64,000 bases of DNA from Fimihabitans intestinipullorum (GCA_018714965.1 DVML01000007.1:62001-126000), one strand, 5' to 3'. Positions 43,098-52,957 are shown, numbered from the stretch's first letter. Numbers and translations are program-made. The notes: generated by a model not told the origin, from the letters alone.

Positions 43098-43820
43098 ATG
43101 AGTGATTTAGAGTATTTAAAGAAATATGGTAATCCGAAGACATTTCAAGAGGATGTGAAGCGCCTTGATGCGGGAGAGCCTGTACAATATATAGTAGGAA
43201 ACGTAGACTTTTATGGAAACTTGATCGAAGTGACGCCTGATGTATTGATTCCTCGGTTTGAAACAGAAGAATTAGTAGACCGTGTCATTCGCTATTATAA
43301 AAAAGAGCAAAGGATACCACAGCGTATTTTAGATTTGGGAACAGGGAGTGGTTGTATTGCGATTACACTGAAAAAGGCATTCCCTGACGCTCAAGTAACC
43401 GCAGTTGACATTTCATCAAAGGCATTAGCCGTCGCAAGAAAAAATGCTCAAAGAAATGGTGTTTCCATTCGATTACTAGAGGGAAATTTTTTAGAACCCG
43501 TCGAAGGAACTTTTGATTTAATTATTAGTAATCCGCCATATATTGATTTTGAAGAGCAAATTGATGAAAAGGTAAGAAAATATGAGCCATCTATTGCATT
43601 ATATGCAGACCATAACGGACTTTCATGTTATGAACATATATTAAAACACATTGAGAAATACACAGAAGATAATTCGCTAATAGTATTTGAAATAGGGTAC
43701 TTACAAAAGAAAAGTTTAATGAATCTTGTAAAAGAACATTTTCCAAATAAAATCGTATGGTGTGAAAAAGATTTGAGTGGAAAAGATAGATTTCTATGGA
43801 TTATGGATAAGAGGTGTTAG
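43098..43820 (+). CDS. prmC: Protein-(glutamine-N5) methyltransferase PrmC
   Basis: Methylates the GGQ glutamine of release factors. Motifs: DLGTGSGCIAITL (SAM binding) and IISNPPYI (the NPPY of Gln/Asn methyltransferases). At about 240 residues it is roughly 40 shorter than Bacillus PrmC, so most of the N-terminal helical domain that contacts the release factor is reduced. ATG 43098 has no strong RBS; a TTG at 43086 lies inside the terminator T-run. Confidence 0.88.
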   Translation: MSDLEYLKKYGNPKTFQEDVKRLDAGEPVQYIVGNVDFYGNLIEVTPDVLIPRFETEELVDRVIRYYKKEQRIPQRILDLGTGSGCIAITLKKAFPDAQVTAVDISSKALAVARKNAQRNGVSIRLLEGNFLEPVEGTFDLIISNPPYIDFEEQIDEKVRKYEPSIALYADHNGLSCYEHILKHIEKYTEDNSLIVFEIGYLQKKSLMNLVKEHFPNKIVWCEKDLSGKDRFLWIMDKRC

Positions 43821-43822
43821 AA

Positions 43823-44281
43823 ATGGAGAAAAAAGGAAACAAAATTGAACAATTCATACATAAGAGTTTAGAAATAGCCCATGTAAAAGTAACAAAAAAA
43901 ACAGAGAAATTATTAGTTCAAATTTTTAAATTTGCTATCGTTGGTGTAATAGCAACATTGATTGATTTTGCATTCTTATATATTTTTAAGGAGTATTGTC
44001 ATTTTCCAACAATAATGGCAAATACGTTGTCTTTTGCAATTTCAGTTTTATATAATTACTGGGCAAGTATTCGTTGGGTTTTTGACGTAAATAAAGAAAA
44101 AGATGCAAAAAGAAATTTTGTGTTATTTGTAATCACTAGTACTATTGGATTAGGAATTAATGATTTAATTATGTATATTATTGCAGAATTATTACTTGTA
44201 CATTACATGCTAGCTAAAATAGTAGCAACTGCTGTTGTCATGGTATTTAATTTTGTTACACGTAAAATGTTTCTAGAATAG
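43823..44281 (+). CDS. GtrA-family membrane protein
   Basis: A 152-residue protein with a basic cytoplasmic start and four hydrophobic segments; GVIATLIDFAFLYIF and NYWASIRWVF are typical of GtrA proteins that move polyprenyl-linked sugars across the membrane for surface polysaccharides or teichoic acids. ATG 43823 is preferred with GAGG at 43811-43814. It lies upstream of glycosyltransferase genes but separated by a terminator. Confidence 0.82.
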   Translation: MEKKGNKIEQFIHKSLEIAHVKVTKKTEKLLVQIFKFAIVGVIATLIDFAFLYIFKEYCHFPTIMANTLSFAISVLYNYWASIRWVFDVNKEKDAKRNFVLFVITSTIGLGINDLIMYIIAELLLVHYMLAKIVATAVVMVFNFVTRKMFLE

Positions 44282-44310
44282 AAAAGCATAAAGTTTTGTG
44301 CTTTTCTTTT
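44281..44310 (+). terminator. Terminator after gtrA-like gene
   Basis: GAAAAGCA / TGCTTTTC hairpin followed by T4; a TATAAT at 44330-44335 then starts the next unit. Confidence 0.85.
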
Positions 44311-44351
44311 CATATTCAATACTTTCATGTATAATGAATGTAGGTGGAATT

Positions 44352-45548
44352 ATGAAAAAAATATCAATTTTGTCATTACATTTAGGTTACGGTGGTGTTG
44401 AGAAGTCCATCGCTGCTTTAGCTAATGTTTTGTGTAAAAACTATGAAGTTGAAATTATTTGTATTTATCAATTATATGAAAAACCAGCATTTACAATTGA
44501 TGAACGAGTTAAGATTACTTACTTGATTCATAGTGATCTTCCAGTTAGAGTTGAGAAGTATAAGTTGTTATTATTTCGAAGGCAGTTTACTAAACTACTG
44601 AAACAATTAACGACGGATTATTTTTCTAAATTTAAGTTTGTCAGCTTTTTCAAAGATGGAATCTCTGGGCTTCGCATGTATTCTAAACGCTTTTCAGAGA
44701 CAAAAAAGGCAATTATAAGTAGTGATGCAGACATTATGATTTCGACAAGAACTTTTTTAAATGAATGGGCATCTCTATATGGAAATGACAATATGATTAA
44801 AATTGGCTGGGAACATAATCATCATCATAACAATGAAAAGTATGCAAATCAGGTTATTGAAAGTAGTGAAGCATTAGATTATCTAGTATTAGTATCGAAA
44901 GAATTAAAAAACTACTATGAGAAGAGATTAAAGGACAATAAATGTGAATGCGTTTATATTCCAAATATGATAGATAATATACCCGAAAGAAAATCAACAT
45001 TAAAGAAGCCAAATATGATTTCAGTAGGTAGGTTATCTGTTGAAAAAGGATATATTGATTTATTGAAAATATTTAATCAGATTGCAAAAAAATATAATGA
45101 TTGGCATTTAGATATTATTGGAGATGGTGATGAAAGAGAAAAGTTAGAAAAATATATTCAAGATAAAAAATTACAGAATCAAGTAACTCTTCATGGGTTT
45201 CAATCAAAAGATTATATAGATAAAATGCTTCATCAATCTTCTATATATTTGATGACTTCTTACACAGAGTCTTTTGGAATTGTATTATTAGAAGCAATGA
45301 GTCACGGATTACCTTGTATTGCATTTGATAGTGCAGAAGGAGCGCGTGAAATTATAAAAGATGGAGAAAGTGGATGGCTGATAAAAAATCGTGATTTTGA
45401 TAAATACGAACGAGCAATCAGTACATTAATAGAAAATCAAAATATGAGAAAAAAAATGGGGAAGAGTGGAGCTTTGCTTGTAAATATGTACAGTAAAGAT
45501 GTAGTAATGGAAATGTGGTTTCATTTATTAGAAGGGAAAGAAGTATGA
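44352..45548 (+). CDS. Glycosyltransferase family 4 protein
   Basis: A retaining GT-B glycosyltransferase of 398 residues. The N-terminal GYGGVEKSI loop and the C-terminal MISVGRLSVEKGYIDLLKIF, ESFGIVLLEAMSHGLPCIAF (E-x7-E) and GAREII stretches are typical. ATG 44352 is chosen because it starts the Rossmann strand MKKISILSL after GTAGGTGG. It overlaps the Alg14-like gene by four bases, and the three genes make a polysaccharide-assembly operon. The sugar substrate is not readable. Confidence 0.9.
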   Translation: MKKISILSLHLGYGGVEKSIAALANVLCKNYEVEIICIYQLYEKPAFTIDERVKITYLIHSDLPVRVEKYKLLLFRRQFTKLLKQLTTDYFSKFKFVSFFKDGISGLRMYSKRFSETKKAIISSDADIMISTRTFLNEWASLYGNDNMIKIGWEHNHHHNNEKYANQVIESSEALDYLVLVSKELKNYYEKRLKDNKCECVYIPNMIDNIPERKSTLKKPNMISVGRLSVEKGYIDLLKIFNQIAKKYNDWHLDIIGDGDEREKLEKYIQDKKLQNQVTLHGFQSKDYIDKMLHQSSIYLMTSYTESFGIVLLEAMSHGLPCIAFDSAEGAREIIKDGESGWLIKNRDFDKYERAISTLIENQNMRKKMGKSGALLVNMYSKDVVMEMWFHLLEGKEV

Positions 45549-46018
45549 AAAAGCGTGTTTTATTTATATCCTCAACGGGGGGACATTTATCAGAATTATT
45601 GCAGTTAAAAGCATTGTTTGCAAAAGTTGATTACCACATTATAACAGAAAAAACGAAATCAAATATGGCTTTAACAAATAAGTATCCTAATCGTGTTAAT
45701 TTTTTGATGTATGGTACAAAAGATCATATTCTAAGTTATCCATTAAAACTTCTGATAAATTGTTTTAAAAGCCTTTATTTTTATTTAAAACTACGCCCTG
45801 ACTATATTATAACAACTGGAGCACATACTGCAGGGCCAATGTGTTGTATTGGAAAAATTTTTGGAAGTCACATTATATATATAGAGACATTTGCAAACAA
45901 AAAAACTAAAACAGTTACTGGAAGATTATTATATCCTATTGCAGATGTTTTCATTGTTCAATGGAAAGAAATGCTAGAACTATATCCAGATGCAATCTAT
46001 GGAGGATGGATCTACTAA
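45545..46018 (+). CDS. Alg14/PssD-like glycosyltransferase membrane subunit
   Basis: The 157-residue protein starts MKKRVLFISSTGGHLSELLQ, the Alg14/PssD/CpsF N-terminal pattern, and carries LRPDYIITTGAHTAGPMCCIG. In this family it anchors and completes a two-part UDP-sugar transferase with the Alg13-like protein encoded next. Overlap of four bases (ATGA) with the GT4 gene. One amphipathic or membrane segment near 70-90. Confidence 0.88.
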   Translation: MKKRVLFISSTGGHLSELLQLKALFAKVDYHIITEKTKSNMALTNKYPNRVNFLMYGTKDHILSYPLKLLINCFKSLYFYLKLRPDYIITTGAHTAGPMCCIGKIFGSHIIYIETFANKKTKTVTGRLLYPIADVFIVQWKEMLELYPDAIYGGWIY

Positions 46019-46030
46019 AGGAGGAGAAAA

Positions 46031-46858
46031 ATGATATTTGTAACATTAGGAACGCAAGATAAAAGTTTTCGACGACTATTAGTTGAGATAGATAGGCTAA
46101 TTGAAAAAGGGGTAATTAAAGATCGTGTTGTCGTTCAAGCGGGAGATACAGAGTATAAATCAAAATATATGGAAATTTTTGATTTGCTTCCAATGGATGA
46201 ATTTGAGTCATATATGAAAAAAGCTGATTTAGTAATTACACACGGTGGAATAGGATCTATACTGACAGCTCTAAATTATGAAAAAAAAGTAATAGCTGTG
46301 CCACGATTGGCTAAATACAAGGAACATACCAATGACCATCAATTACAAATTGTTGAAGATTTTAGTGCGCGAAAATATATTATGGGAGCTTTATCTGTTG
46401 ACGAGTTAGAAAAAATTTTTTCTAAAGTAGAAAAGTTTAAACCCAAAAAATATAAATCAAACAACGAAACCTTCGTTTCTTTGATTCAAGATTATATTGA
46501 AAAGGATAATCATATTAGTTGGTATCATCGATATTATTATTTTATTTGTCTATTTATACTAGGATTATTGATGAGTGTATGTGGGAGTATTATTTATCTA
46601 TGCATAGAATCTTTTCTTTCTCCTTTCCTTGCCATTTCTATTATTCTTGGAGTTGACTGCATTTATTTATGTCGATGGAATCAATATCATTTATGGTACC
46701 GTCTGATTGCTACTATTTTAACAATTGTGGTAGGAAATAGTGGAGTTTATATATTGAATTTGAAACATCTCAATAATGTTTTTCTTCTAATTTTATGTTC
46801 TGTTTTTGTTGCAATTTATTTATTGGTAGGAAAATGGAAAGAATGTGACGAAAAGTAA
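46031..46858 (+). CDS. Alg13/PssE-like glycosyltransferase with C-terminal membrane domain
   Basis: Residues 1 to about 160 form the GT28 C-terminal/Alg13 domain (MIFVTLGTQDKSFRRLL, ADLVITHGGIGSILTAL, KVIAVPR), which supplies the UDP-sugar site of the two-subunit enzyme. The protein continues for over 100 residues with three to four transmembrane segments (from YYFICLFILGLLMSV on), which usual PssE lacks (about 160). The frame is uninterrupted. GGAGGAG precedes ATG 46031. The membrane tail would let this subunit anchor itself. Confidence 0.85.
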   Translation: MIFVTLGTQDKSFRRLLVEIDRLIEKGVIKDRVVVQAGDTEYKSKYMEIFDLLPMDEFESYMKKADLVITHGGIGSILTALNYEKKVIAVPRLAKYKEHTNDHQLQIVEDFSARKYIMGALSVDELEKIFSKVEKFKPKKYKSNNETFVSLIQDYIEKDNHISWYHRYYYFICLFILGLLMSVCGSIIYLCIESFLSPFLAISIILGVDCIYLCRWNQYHLWYRLIATILTIVVGNSGVYILNLKHLNNVFLLILCSVFVAIYLLVGKWKECDEK

Positions 46859-46899
46859 AAAAAGATATTCATGGAAACTACCTTAATATCTTTTTTTTT
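46857..46899. terminator. Terminator before polC
   Basis: A 13-bp stem AAAAAAAGATATT / AATATCTTTTTTT with a 15-nt loop, then T. Confidence 0.85.
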
Positions 46900-46925
46900 G
46901 ATATACTAGATAAGTAGGTGATTGT

Positions 46926-49900
46926 ATGCAAGATAAAATGAAAATATTACTAGATCAAATCAAATTACCAAAGGAAAGTTATTCTTACTATGAGAGTGCA
47001 ACTTTGCAAAGAATTATTGGAAATAAAGCAAAAGACCAATATCATTTTTTAATAGAATTAGAAAGCACATTACCTGTGGAAAAATATGAGCAATTTTTGG
47101 AATACTTGCCAAAAGGATTTCCAACAATCCGTAAAGTAGACGTACGATTTACAGTAAAGCATATTTTAAAACAATATATACCAGAGTACTTTAAAAAGTA
47201 TATATCAAATTATGCAAAAGAGCATCCTTTATATGAAACATTTTTAAATGGACAACCGACACTTACAGATGGTACGTTAACAATAGTTGTTGGGTGTAAG
47301 GCCGAGAAGATGCAATTAGAACATATTCAAAGTGAACTGATCAAATATTTTGAACATGCAGGGTTTGGAGAGATGCTATTGGAAATAGAAATCGATTCAA
47401 CTCTTTCTCATGCAGTTTATGATGAGATTATCGAAGAAATGCACGCACCATTACCAGAACATATGCCAGATCCAGTACCACCAACTGAAGAACCGAGAGA
47501 GCCGTCAAAAAAATTTTCTAAAAAAAGCTATTCACGAAAATTGATACAGGATACAGATGATCCTGATGTTATTGTTGGTCGTAAAATTGAAGAACAGATT
47601 ATGCATATTGATCACATTTTAGGAGAAATGAATAGTGTTGTGTTTGAAGGTCACATCTTCGGAATGGAAGTTCGTGATACGCGGACAGAATTAAAGATTG
47701 TGACTTTAAAAATTACTGATTACACGGATAGTATCTATGCAAAGATGTTCGTAAATGATGCGGATGATTTTGCACATATCAAAAAGAATGTCAAAGTAGG
47801 AAACTGGTATGTTTTCCGTGGAAATGCAAAAGATGATCAATATTCTAAAGAATTGACAGTTACGATTCGTGATATCAACGCATTAGATAGACCAGTGGAA
47901 GAAATCAAAGATGAAGCAGAGGAAAAGAGAGTAGAACTTCACGCTCATACGATGATGAGTCAGATGGATGGTGTTGTCGATGCCAAAAAATTAGTGAAGC
48001 AAGCACGTAAATGGGGACACCGTGCGATAGCAATTACTGATCATAACGGAGGACAAGCGTTCCCGGATGTCTACCATACGATCTGCGACATCAATAAGAA
48101 TTTAGCAGAAGGAGAAGATCCATTCAAGGCTATTTACGGAACTGAATTAACGTTAATAGATGATACGGTCGATATTATTATTCGTCCGGATGATTCACCA
48201 TTATTAGAGACGACTTATGTAGTATTCGACCTTGAGACGACCGGATTCAACGCCGGAGGAAAAGATTCCATTATCGAAATAGGTGCTGTTAAAATCTGTA
48301 ATGGAGAAATTTTAGATCGCTTCGATCAATTGATAGATCCAAAGAGAAAACTACCAGCTAAAATAGTGGAACTTACGAATATAACAGATGAGATGTTAGT
48401 TGGAATGCCATCGGAAGAAGAGGCTGTGCGTGATTTTATCGCGTGGTTCGGAGATTTACCAATGGTTGCTCACAATGCCAAATTCGACGTATCATTCCTT
48501 GAAATGGCATATAAAAAATATAACTTAGGAACTTTTGAAAATACCGTTCTCGATACATTAGAGTTATCTCGAACGATGGATAATAATTTTGCACGTCATG
48601 GACTATCTGCATTAGTCAAGAGATATAACGTGCCATGGGATGAAGATGCTCACCATAGAGCAGACTACGATGCAGAAGGAACAGCGCTCGTCTTACACAA
48701 GATGTTGAAAAAATTAAACGATCGTAATTATGAAACATTGCGTGATTTAGAAAAGATCGTATCGAAAGATGAAATTCACAAATATGGACGTTCTCATCAC
48801 GTCAATATTTTGGCAAAAAATAAAACAGGGCTCAAAAACCTATTCAAAATTATTAGTTATGCCAATACGAAATATTTATATAAAACACCGCGTATTCTTC
48901 GTAGTGAGATCGAAAAACACAGAGAAGGATTGCTCATTGGAAGTGGATGTTATGAATCAGAAGTCTTCAAAGAAGCGAGAAGTAAGAGCGACGAGGAGTT
49001 AACGAACATTATTAACTTTTACGACTATGTAGAGGTACAACCACTCGATTGCTATGATCACTTGTTACAGATGAACGATTTCGCATCAAAACGAGAATTG
49101 ATAGATCACATCAAAAAAATTGTACGTGTTACGGAAGAAGCAGGAAAAATTATCGTGGCAACTGGAGATGTACATCACTTGACAAAAGATGACAAGATAT
49201 ATCGTGAAATCATTGTCAACCAAAAAGTTCCAGGTGGTGGAAGACATCCTCTAGCACGCAGCAACATTAAAGAGATTCCAAGTTATCACTTTAGAACGAC
49301 GACGGAAATGTTAGAGGATTTTGCTTTCTTAGGAGAGGAAAAAGCGAAGGAAATCGTCGTAAAGAATACGAATATGATTGCTGATATGGTAGATATTATC
49401 GAAGTAATTATCGAAACTGGAGGAGTCCCATTTTCTCCAAAAATCGAAAATTCTGTAGAAACGGTAAATGAACTTGTATATGGAAGGGCACATGAATTAT
49501 ATGGAGATCCTCTCCCTAAGATTATCGAAGAGAGAATTGAACAAGAATTAAAGGGAATCATCGGTGGTGGATTCGACGTTATCTACTTAATTGCCCAAAA
49601 ACTTGTAAAGCATTCAAATGACGATGGTTATCTCGTAGGAAGCCGAGGATCTGTAGGATCAAGTTTCGTCGCTACGATGATGGGAATTACAGAGGTAAAT
49701 CCACTTCCTGCACATTATATCTGTCCAAATTGTAAGCACAGTATTTTTGAAGAGGACGGAGAAGCATTGGGAGCAAAATATTCCAGCGGATTTGACCTTC
49801 CAAATAAGAAATGCCCAAAGTGTGGTACGTGGATGCACAAAGAAGGACAAGACATGCCATTCGCGACATTCCTCGGATTCAATGCCGATAAAGTACCTGA

Positions 49901-51341
49901 TATCGATTTGAACTTCTCAGGAGATTACCAATGGAAAGCACATGAATATACAAAAGTACTATTCGGAGTAGATAATGTATATCGTGCTGGAACGATTGGT
50001 ACCGTTGCCGAGAAAACAGCATTTGGATTTGTAAAAGGATATTGTGAAGATAAAGGAATTCATATGAGATCTGCCGAGATCGAACGTCTAGCAGCTGGTT
50101 GTACTGGGGTAAAAAGAACGACAGGACAACACCCAGGTGGAATCGTCGTTATTCCAGGATACATGGATGTATTCGATTTTACACCGTTCCAATATCCAGC
50201 AGATGATGCGACATCTTTGTGGCGTACGACTCACTTTGACTACCATGCAATCGATCAAGACGTATTAAAATTGGATATTTTAGGACACGTCGATCCAACG
50301 CAGTTACGTATGTTACAAGACCTATCTGGTATGGATGTGACCAAAGTTCCACTCGATGATAAAGATACGATGGATATTTTCTGTTCTCCAAAGCCATTAG
50401 GTGTTACGAAAGAACAAATTATGTGTGAGACGGGAACTCTTGGAATTCCAGAGTTTGGAACACCGTTTACGATTGGTATGTTACAGGATACGAAACCGAA
50501 GACATTTGCCGAGTTGATCAAGATTTCTGGTCTTTCTCACGGAACGGATGTATGGCTTGGAAACGCACAAGAATTGATTCGAAACAACGTCGTTCCATTT
50601 GCTAAAGTTATCGGATGTCGTGACGATATCATGGTATATCTTATGTACAATGGACTAGAACCAATCAAAGCATTTAAAATTATGGAGTTTGTCCGTAAAG
50701 GAAAGGCAAGTAAAGATCCGGAAACATGGAAAAAATATGAAGCAGAAATGAAGGAAGCGAAAATCGCCGATTGGTTTATCGATTCATGTTCTAAGATTAA
50801 GTACATGTTCCCGAAGGCCCATGCAGCTGCCTATGTTATTAGTGCATTCCGTATTGCTTGGTTTAAAGTTCACCATCCGAATTGGTATTATGCATCTTAT
50901 TTCTCTGTTCGATGTACAGATTTTGACATTGAAACGATGATCAAGGGATATGATGCAATTAAAAATCGAATTATAGAAATCAATAATATGGGAAAAGGTG
51001 AGGCAAGTAATAAAGACTTAGAAGTTGTCGAAGTTTTGAAAATTGCCTTAGAGGCAACCGCACGTGGTATTACGTTTGGAAATATCGATCTAAAACGAAG
51101 CGATTCTATGAAGTTTGTAATCGACGAAGATGGAACGACTTTAATTCCACCATTTAGAACGATCGACGGATTAGGAGATACAGTTGCGAAAAAAATTGTA
51201 GAAGAAAGGGAAAAGGCTGAATTCTTGAGTATCGAAGATTTACAAAAGAGAGCTAAGGTTTCAGGAACATTGATTGAAAAAATGAGAATGATGGGAATCT
51301 TAGACGGCATGGAAGAGTCAAGTCAATTAAGTCTTTTCTAA
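46926..51341 (+). CDS. polC: DNA polymerase III alpha subunit, PolC type
   Basis: Main replicase of low-GC Gram-positives, 1471 residues. Order: N-terminal domain, OB fold (VVFEGHIFGMEV), PHP domain (ELHAHTMMSQMDG ... AITDHNGGQ) split by the inserted DEDDh proofreading exonuclease (VVFDLETTGFNAG, HNAKFDVSF), the zinc-binding CPNC and CPKC pairs, and the polymerase palm with PDIDLNFSGDYQ. The length matches Bacillus PolC. AGGTGATTGT precedes ATG 46926. Confidence 0.98.
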   Translation: MQDKMKILLDQIKLPKESYSYYESATLQRIIGNKAKDQYHFLIELESTLPVEKYEQFLEYLPKGFPTIRKVDVRFTVKHILKQYIPEYFKKYISNYAKEHPLYETFLNGQPTLTDGTLTIVVGCKAEKMQLEHIQSELIKYFEHAGFGEMLLEIEIDSTLSHAVYDEIIEEMHAPLPEHMPDPVPPTEEPREPSKKFSKKSYSRKLIQDTDDPDVIVGRKIEEQIMHIDHILGEMNSVVFEGHIFGMEVRDTRTELKIVTLKITDYTDSIYAKMFVNDADDFAHIKKNVKVGNWYVFRGNAKDDQYSKELTVTIRDINALDRPVEEIKDEAEEKRVELHAHTMMSQMDGVVDAKKLVKQARKWGHRAIAITDHNGGQAFPDVYHTICDINKNLAEGEDPFKAIYGTELTLIDDTVDIIIRPDDSPLLETTYVVFDLETTGFNAGGKDSIIEIGAVKICNGEILDRFDQLIDPKRKLPAKIVELTNITDEMLVGMPSEEEAVRDFIAWFGDLPMVAHNAKFDVSFLEMAYKKYNLGTFENTVLDTLELSRTMDNNFARHGLSALVKRYNVPWDEDAHHRADYDAEGTALVLHKMLKKLNDRNYETLRDLEKIVSKDEIHKYGRSHHVNILAKNKTGLKNLFKIISYANTKYLYKTPRILRSEIEKHREGLLIGSGCYESEVFKEARSKSDEELTNIINFYDYVEVQPLDCYDHLLQMNDFASKRELIDHIKKIVRVTEEAGKIIVATGDVHHLTKDDKIYREIIVNQKVPGGGRHPLARSNIKEIPSYHFRTTTEMLEDFAFLGEEKAKEIVVKNTNMIADMVDIIEVIIETGGVPFSPKIENSVETVNELVYGRAHELYGDPLPKIIEERIEQELKGIIGGGFDVIYLIAQKLVKHSNDDGYLVGSRGSVGSSFVATMMGITEVNPLPAHYICPNCKHSIFEEDGEALGAKYSSGFDLPNKKCPKCGTWMHKEGQDMPFATFLGFNADKVPDIDLNFSGDYQWKAHEYTKVLFGVDNVYRAGTIGTVAEKTAFGFVKGYCEDKGIHMRSAEIERLAAGCTGVKRTTGQHPGGIVVIPGYMDVFDFTPFQYPADDATSLWRTTHFDYHAIDQDVLKLDILGHVDPTQLRMLQDLSGMDVTKVPLDDKDTMDIFCSPKPLGVTKEQIMCETGTLGIPEFGTPFTIGMLQDTKPKTFAELIKISGLSHGTDVWLGNAQELIRNNVVPFAKVIGCRDDIMVYLMYNGLEPIKAFKIMEFVRKGKASKDPETWKKYEAEMKEAKIADWFIDSCSKIKYMFPKAHAAAYVISAFRIAWFKVHHPNWYYASYFSVRCTDFDIETMIKGYDAIKNRIIEINNMGKGEASNKDLEVVEVLKIALEATARGITFGNIDLKRSDSMKFVIDEDGTTLIPPFRTIDGLGDTVAKKIVEEREKAEFLSIEDLQKRAKVSGTLIEKMRMMGILDGMEESSQLSLF

Positions 51342-51349
51342 GGTGATCT

Positions 51350-51913
51350 ATGGATAAGGAAAACACAAAAACAATAACTCGTAAAAGACTCATCGGATCA
51401 AATTACGTGGAAGAACTAGAATATTATGATTTCAATTTATATCCTCTTCATTTGATTGAACCAGGATATCAATTGTTCGTCGTTCCCACTGATACGATCA
51501 ATGAAGCTTGTTATATCGTTAGAAAGGGTGACTTTTCAGCAAGCCGTGTAAGCCATGCGGATTACGCAAGAGAACTTGTAAGAAGTGAACCATTTGCAAT
51601 GCAAGAGGAATTAGATTATCAAAGATCTAACGGGACAACAGCAAGATGGAAAGATTATCAAAAAGAGTATTTTAATAACGAATTAGAATATCTCATAGAG
51701 AAAAAGGGATTTATTCTATTTTCGCCACCACAAATAGCGAAGAATGTTTCTGCGACAATGCCTCCGGTCTTCATACCGGATATGGATTTACTTACTACGC
51801 AAGAAATCCATAACTTTTTCTATTTATTAGATATCAACCCTAATTTACATATAGATAAAGAGATACAAGATAAATTGCTAGCTAAAATAACGACGAAAAA
51901 CAAGAGTCGATAA
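51350..51913 (+). CDS. Unknown 187-aa protein downstream of polC
   Basis: No family recognised. The product is soluble, with no Cys motif or signal peptide. It begins eight bases after polC (AAGGTGATCT before ATG 51350), so it is co-transcribed with the polymerase; PolC-linked function is only a suggestion. The terminator hairpin of the transcript follows, then the IS30 element. Confidence 0.7.
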   Translation: MDKENTKTITRKRLIGSNYVEELEYYDFNLYPLHLIEPGYQLFVVPTDTINEACYIVRKGDFSASRVSHADYARELVRSEPFAMQEELDYQRSNGTTARWKDYQKEYFNNELEYLIEKKGFILFSPPQIAKNVSATMPPVFIPDMDLLTTQEIHNFFYLLDINPNLHIDKEIQDKLLAKITTKNKSR

Positions 51914-51936
51914 AAGAGATGTGCAAGCATCTCTTC
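51914..51936 (+). terminator. Terminator of the polC operon
   Basis: AAGAGATG (51914-51921) / CATCTCTT (51928-51935) stem with a six-base loop, the same 22-base sequence that recurs at 52958-52979 after the IS element. Confidence 0.8.
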
Positions 51937-51953
51937 TTAAATTAAAATTTCAA

Positions 51954-51977
51954 CCGCACCACTTGGTGCGGCTTTTT
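51954..51977 (+). terminator. Hairpin in the left end of the IS30 element
   Basis: CCGCACC (51954-51960), loop ACTT, GGTGCGG (51965-51971), then CTTTTTG. Overlaps the left inverted repeat. Confidence 0.7.
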
Positions 51978-52019
51978 GATACAATAAAAAGAGCCCCACC
52001 CGGCAAGGAGGACTCATAA

Positions 52020-52928
52020 ATGAATTATACACAATTAACAGAAAAAAAGAAAGCCCAAATTGATATATTATTGCAACAAGGACTATCAATGAGAAAGACA
52101 GCAGAAATATTAAACATACACCATTCCACAATTTCCAGATATAAAAGAGGTATATATAGAAAAAGAAAAATAGATATAAATAAGAAATATGAAGTATTTA
52201 TTAAGTATTTGTTTGATCATTATGATAAAAGGCATCACTCAATAGAAGTATGTATACATAATTTTAAAAAGCGATATAAAGGAGCTAGATGTCCTTCGGT
52301 GCAACAAACATATAAATGGATAAGAGAAGGTAAAATATTTTTAACAAGAGATAAACTATGTTATAAAAAACGAAGAAGTAAAAATAATAATATGATGGCA
52401 CATACTGTATGGAATATGAAAAATAAAACAATTTTACCAATTAGATTAAGACCTAAGTACATAGAAAAAAGAGATGAAATAGGACATTTAGAAATAGATT
52501 CCATTGTTGGACTCAAAAGTGAACAAGCGTCAATCATATCAATAGTAGATAGATGTACAAGATATTTATGGCTTATAAAAGCGGAATATAAGCAAGAATA
52601 CTATGTAGCCAATTTAATATATAATTACATAATAAAAAACAATATAACAGTGAAATCAATTACAACGGATAATGGTTTAGAATTTAATGTATTAGGAATA
52701 ACAGCAAAAAAACTAGGAGTAAAACTTTATAAGTGTGATCCATATTGCTCATTTCAAAGAGGAACAAACGAAAGAGCGAATGCATTAGTAAGAAGATGGA
52801 TACCAAAAGGAAGTTCAATGAAATTAGTTCCACAAATTTATCTTGATGATATCTGTTTTGAAATAAATACAATGCCACGAAAAATATTTGACTTTAGATC
52901 TTCTTGTGATGTAGAATTAGATTATTAA
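52020..52928 (+). CDS. IS30-family transposase
   Basis: Product of 302 residues: N-terminal helix-turn-helix (about 12-40, LSMRKTAEILNIHHSTISRY), then the DDE core with LEIDSIVGL (first Asp), TTDNGLEF (second Asp) and QRGTNERANALVRR (Glu). It reads through without frameshift to a TAA four bases before the right inverted repeat. AAGGAGGACTC precedes ATG 52020. Codon use is AT-richer than the flanking core genes. Confidence 0.93.
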   Translation: MNYTQLTEKKKAQIDILLQQGLSMRKTAEILNIHHSTISRYKRGIYRKRKIDINKKYEVFIKYLFDHYDKRHHSIEVCIHNFKKRYKGARCPSVQQTYKWIREGKIFLTRDKLCYKKRRSKNNNMMAHTVWNMKNKTILPIRLRPKYIEKRDEIGHLEIDSIVGLKSEQASIISIVDRCTRYLWLIKAEYKQEYYVANLIYNYIIKNNITVKSITTDNGLEFNVLGITAKKLGVKLYKCDPYCSFQRGTNERANALVRRWIPKGSSMKLVPQIYLDDICFEINTMPRKIFDFRSSCDVELDY

Positions 52929-52957
52929 AAATGGTGCGGTTGAAATATTAAAAAAAG

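Larger units (their letters stand above)
51947..52946 (+). mobile_element. Complete IS30-family insertion sequence
   Basis: One kilobase element with 15-bp terminal inverted repeats: ATTTCAACCGCACCA (51947-51961) and its complement (52932-52946). It is flanked by ATTAAA on both sides (51941-51946 and 52947-52952), a likely target duplication. It contains a single transposase gene. The left end carries a terminator-like hairpin CCGCACC / GGTGCGG then CTTTTTG (51954-51977), which would block outside transcription into the transposase. It sits between two convergent gene sets, in non-essential DNA. Confidence 0.88.

Noticed and set aside
48769..49002. Plus-strand 77-codon frame within polC
   Set aside because: Internal out-of-frame reading of the polC gene with no RBS.
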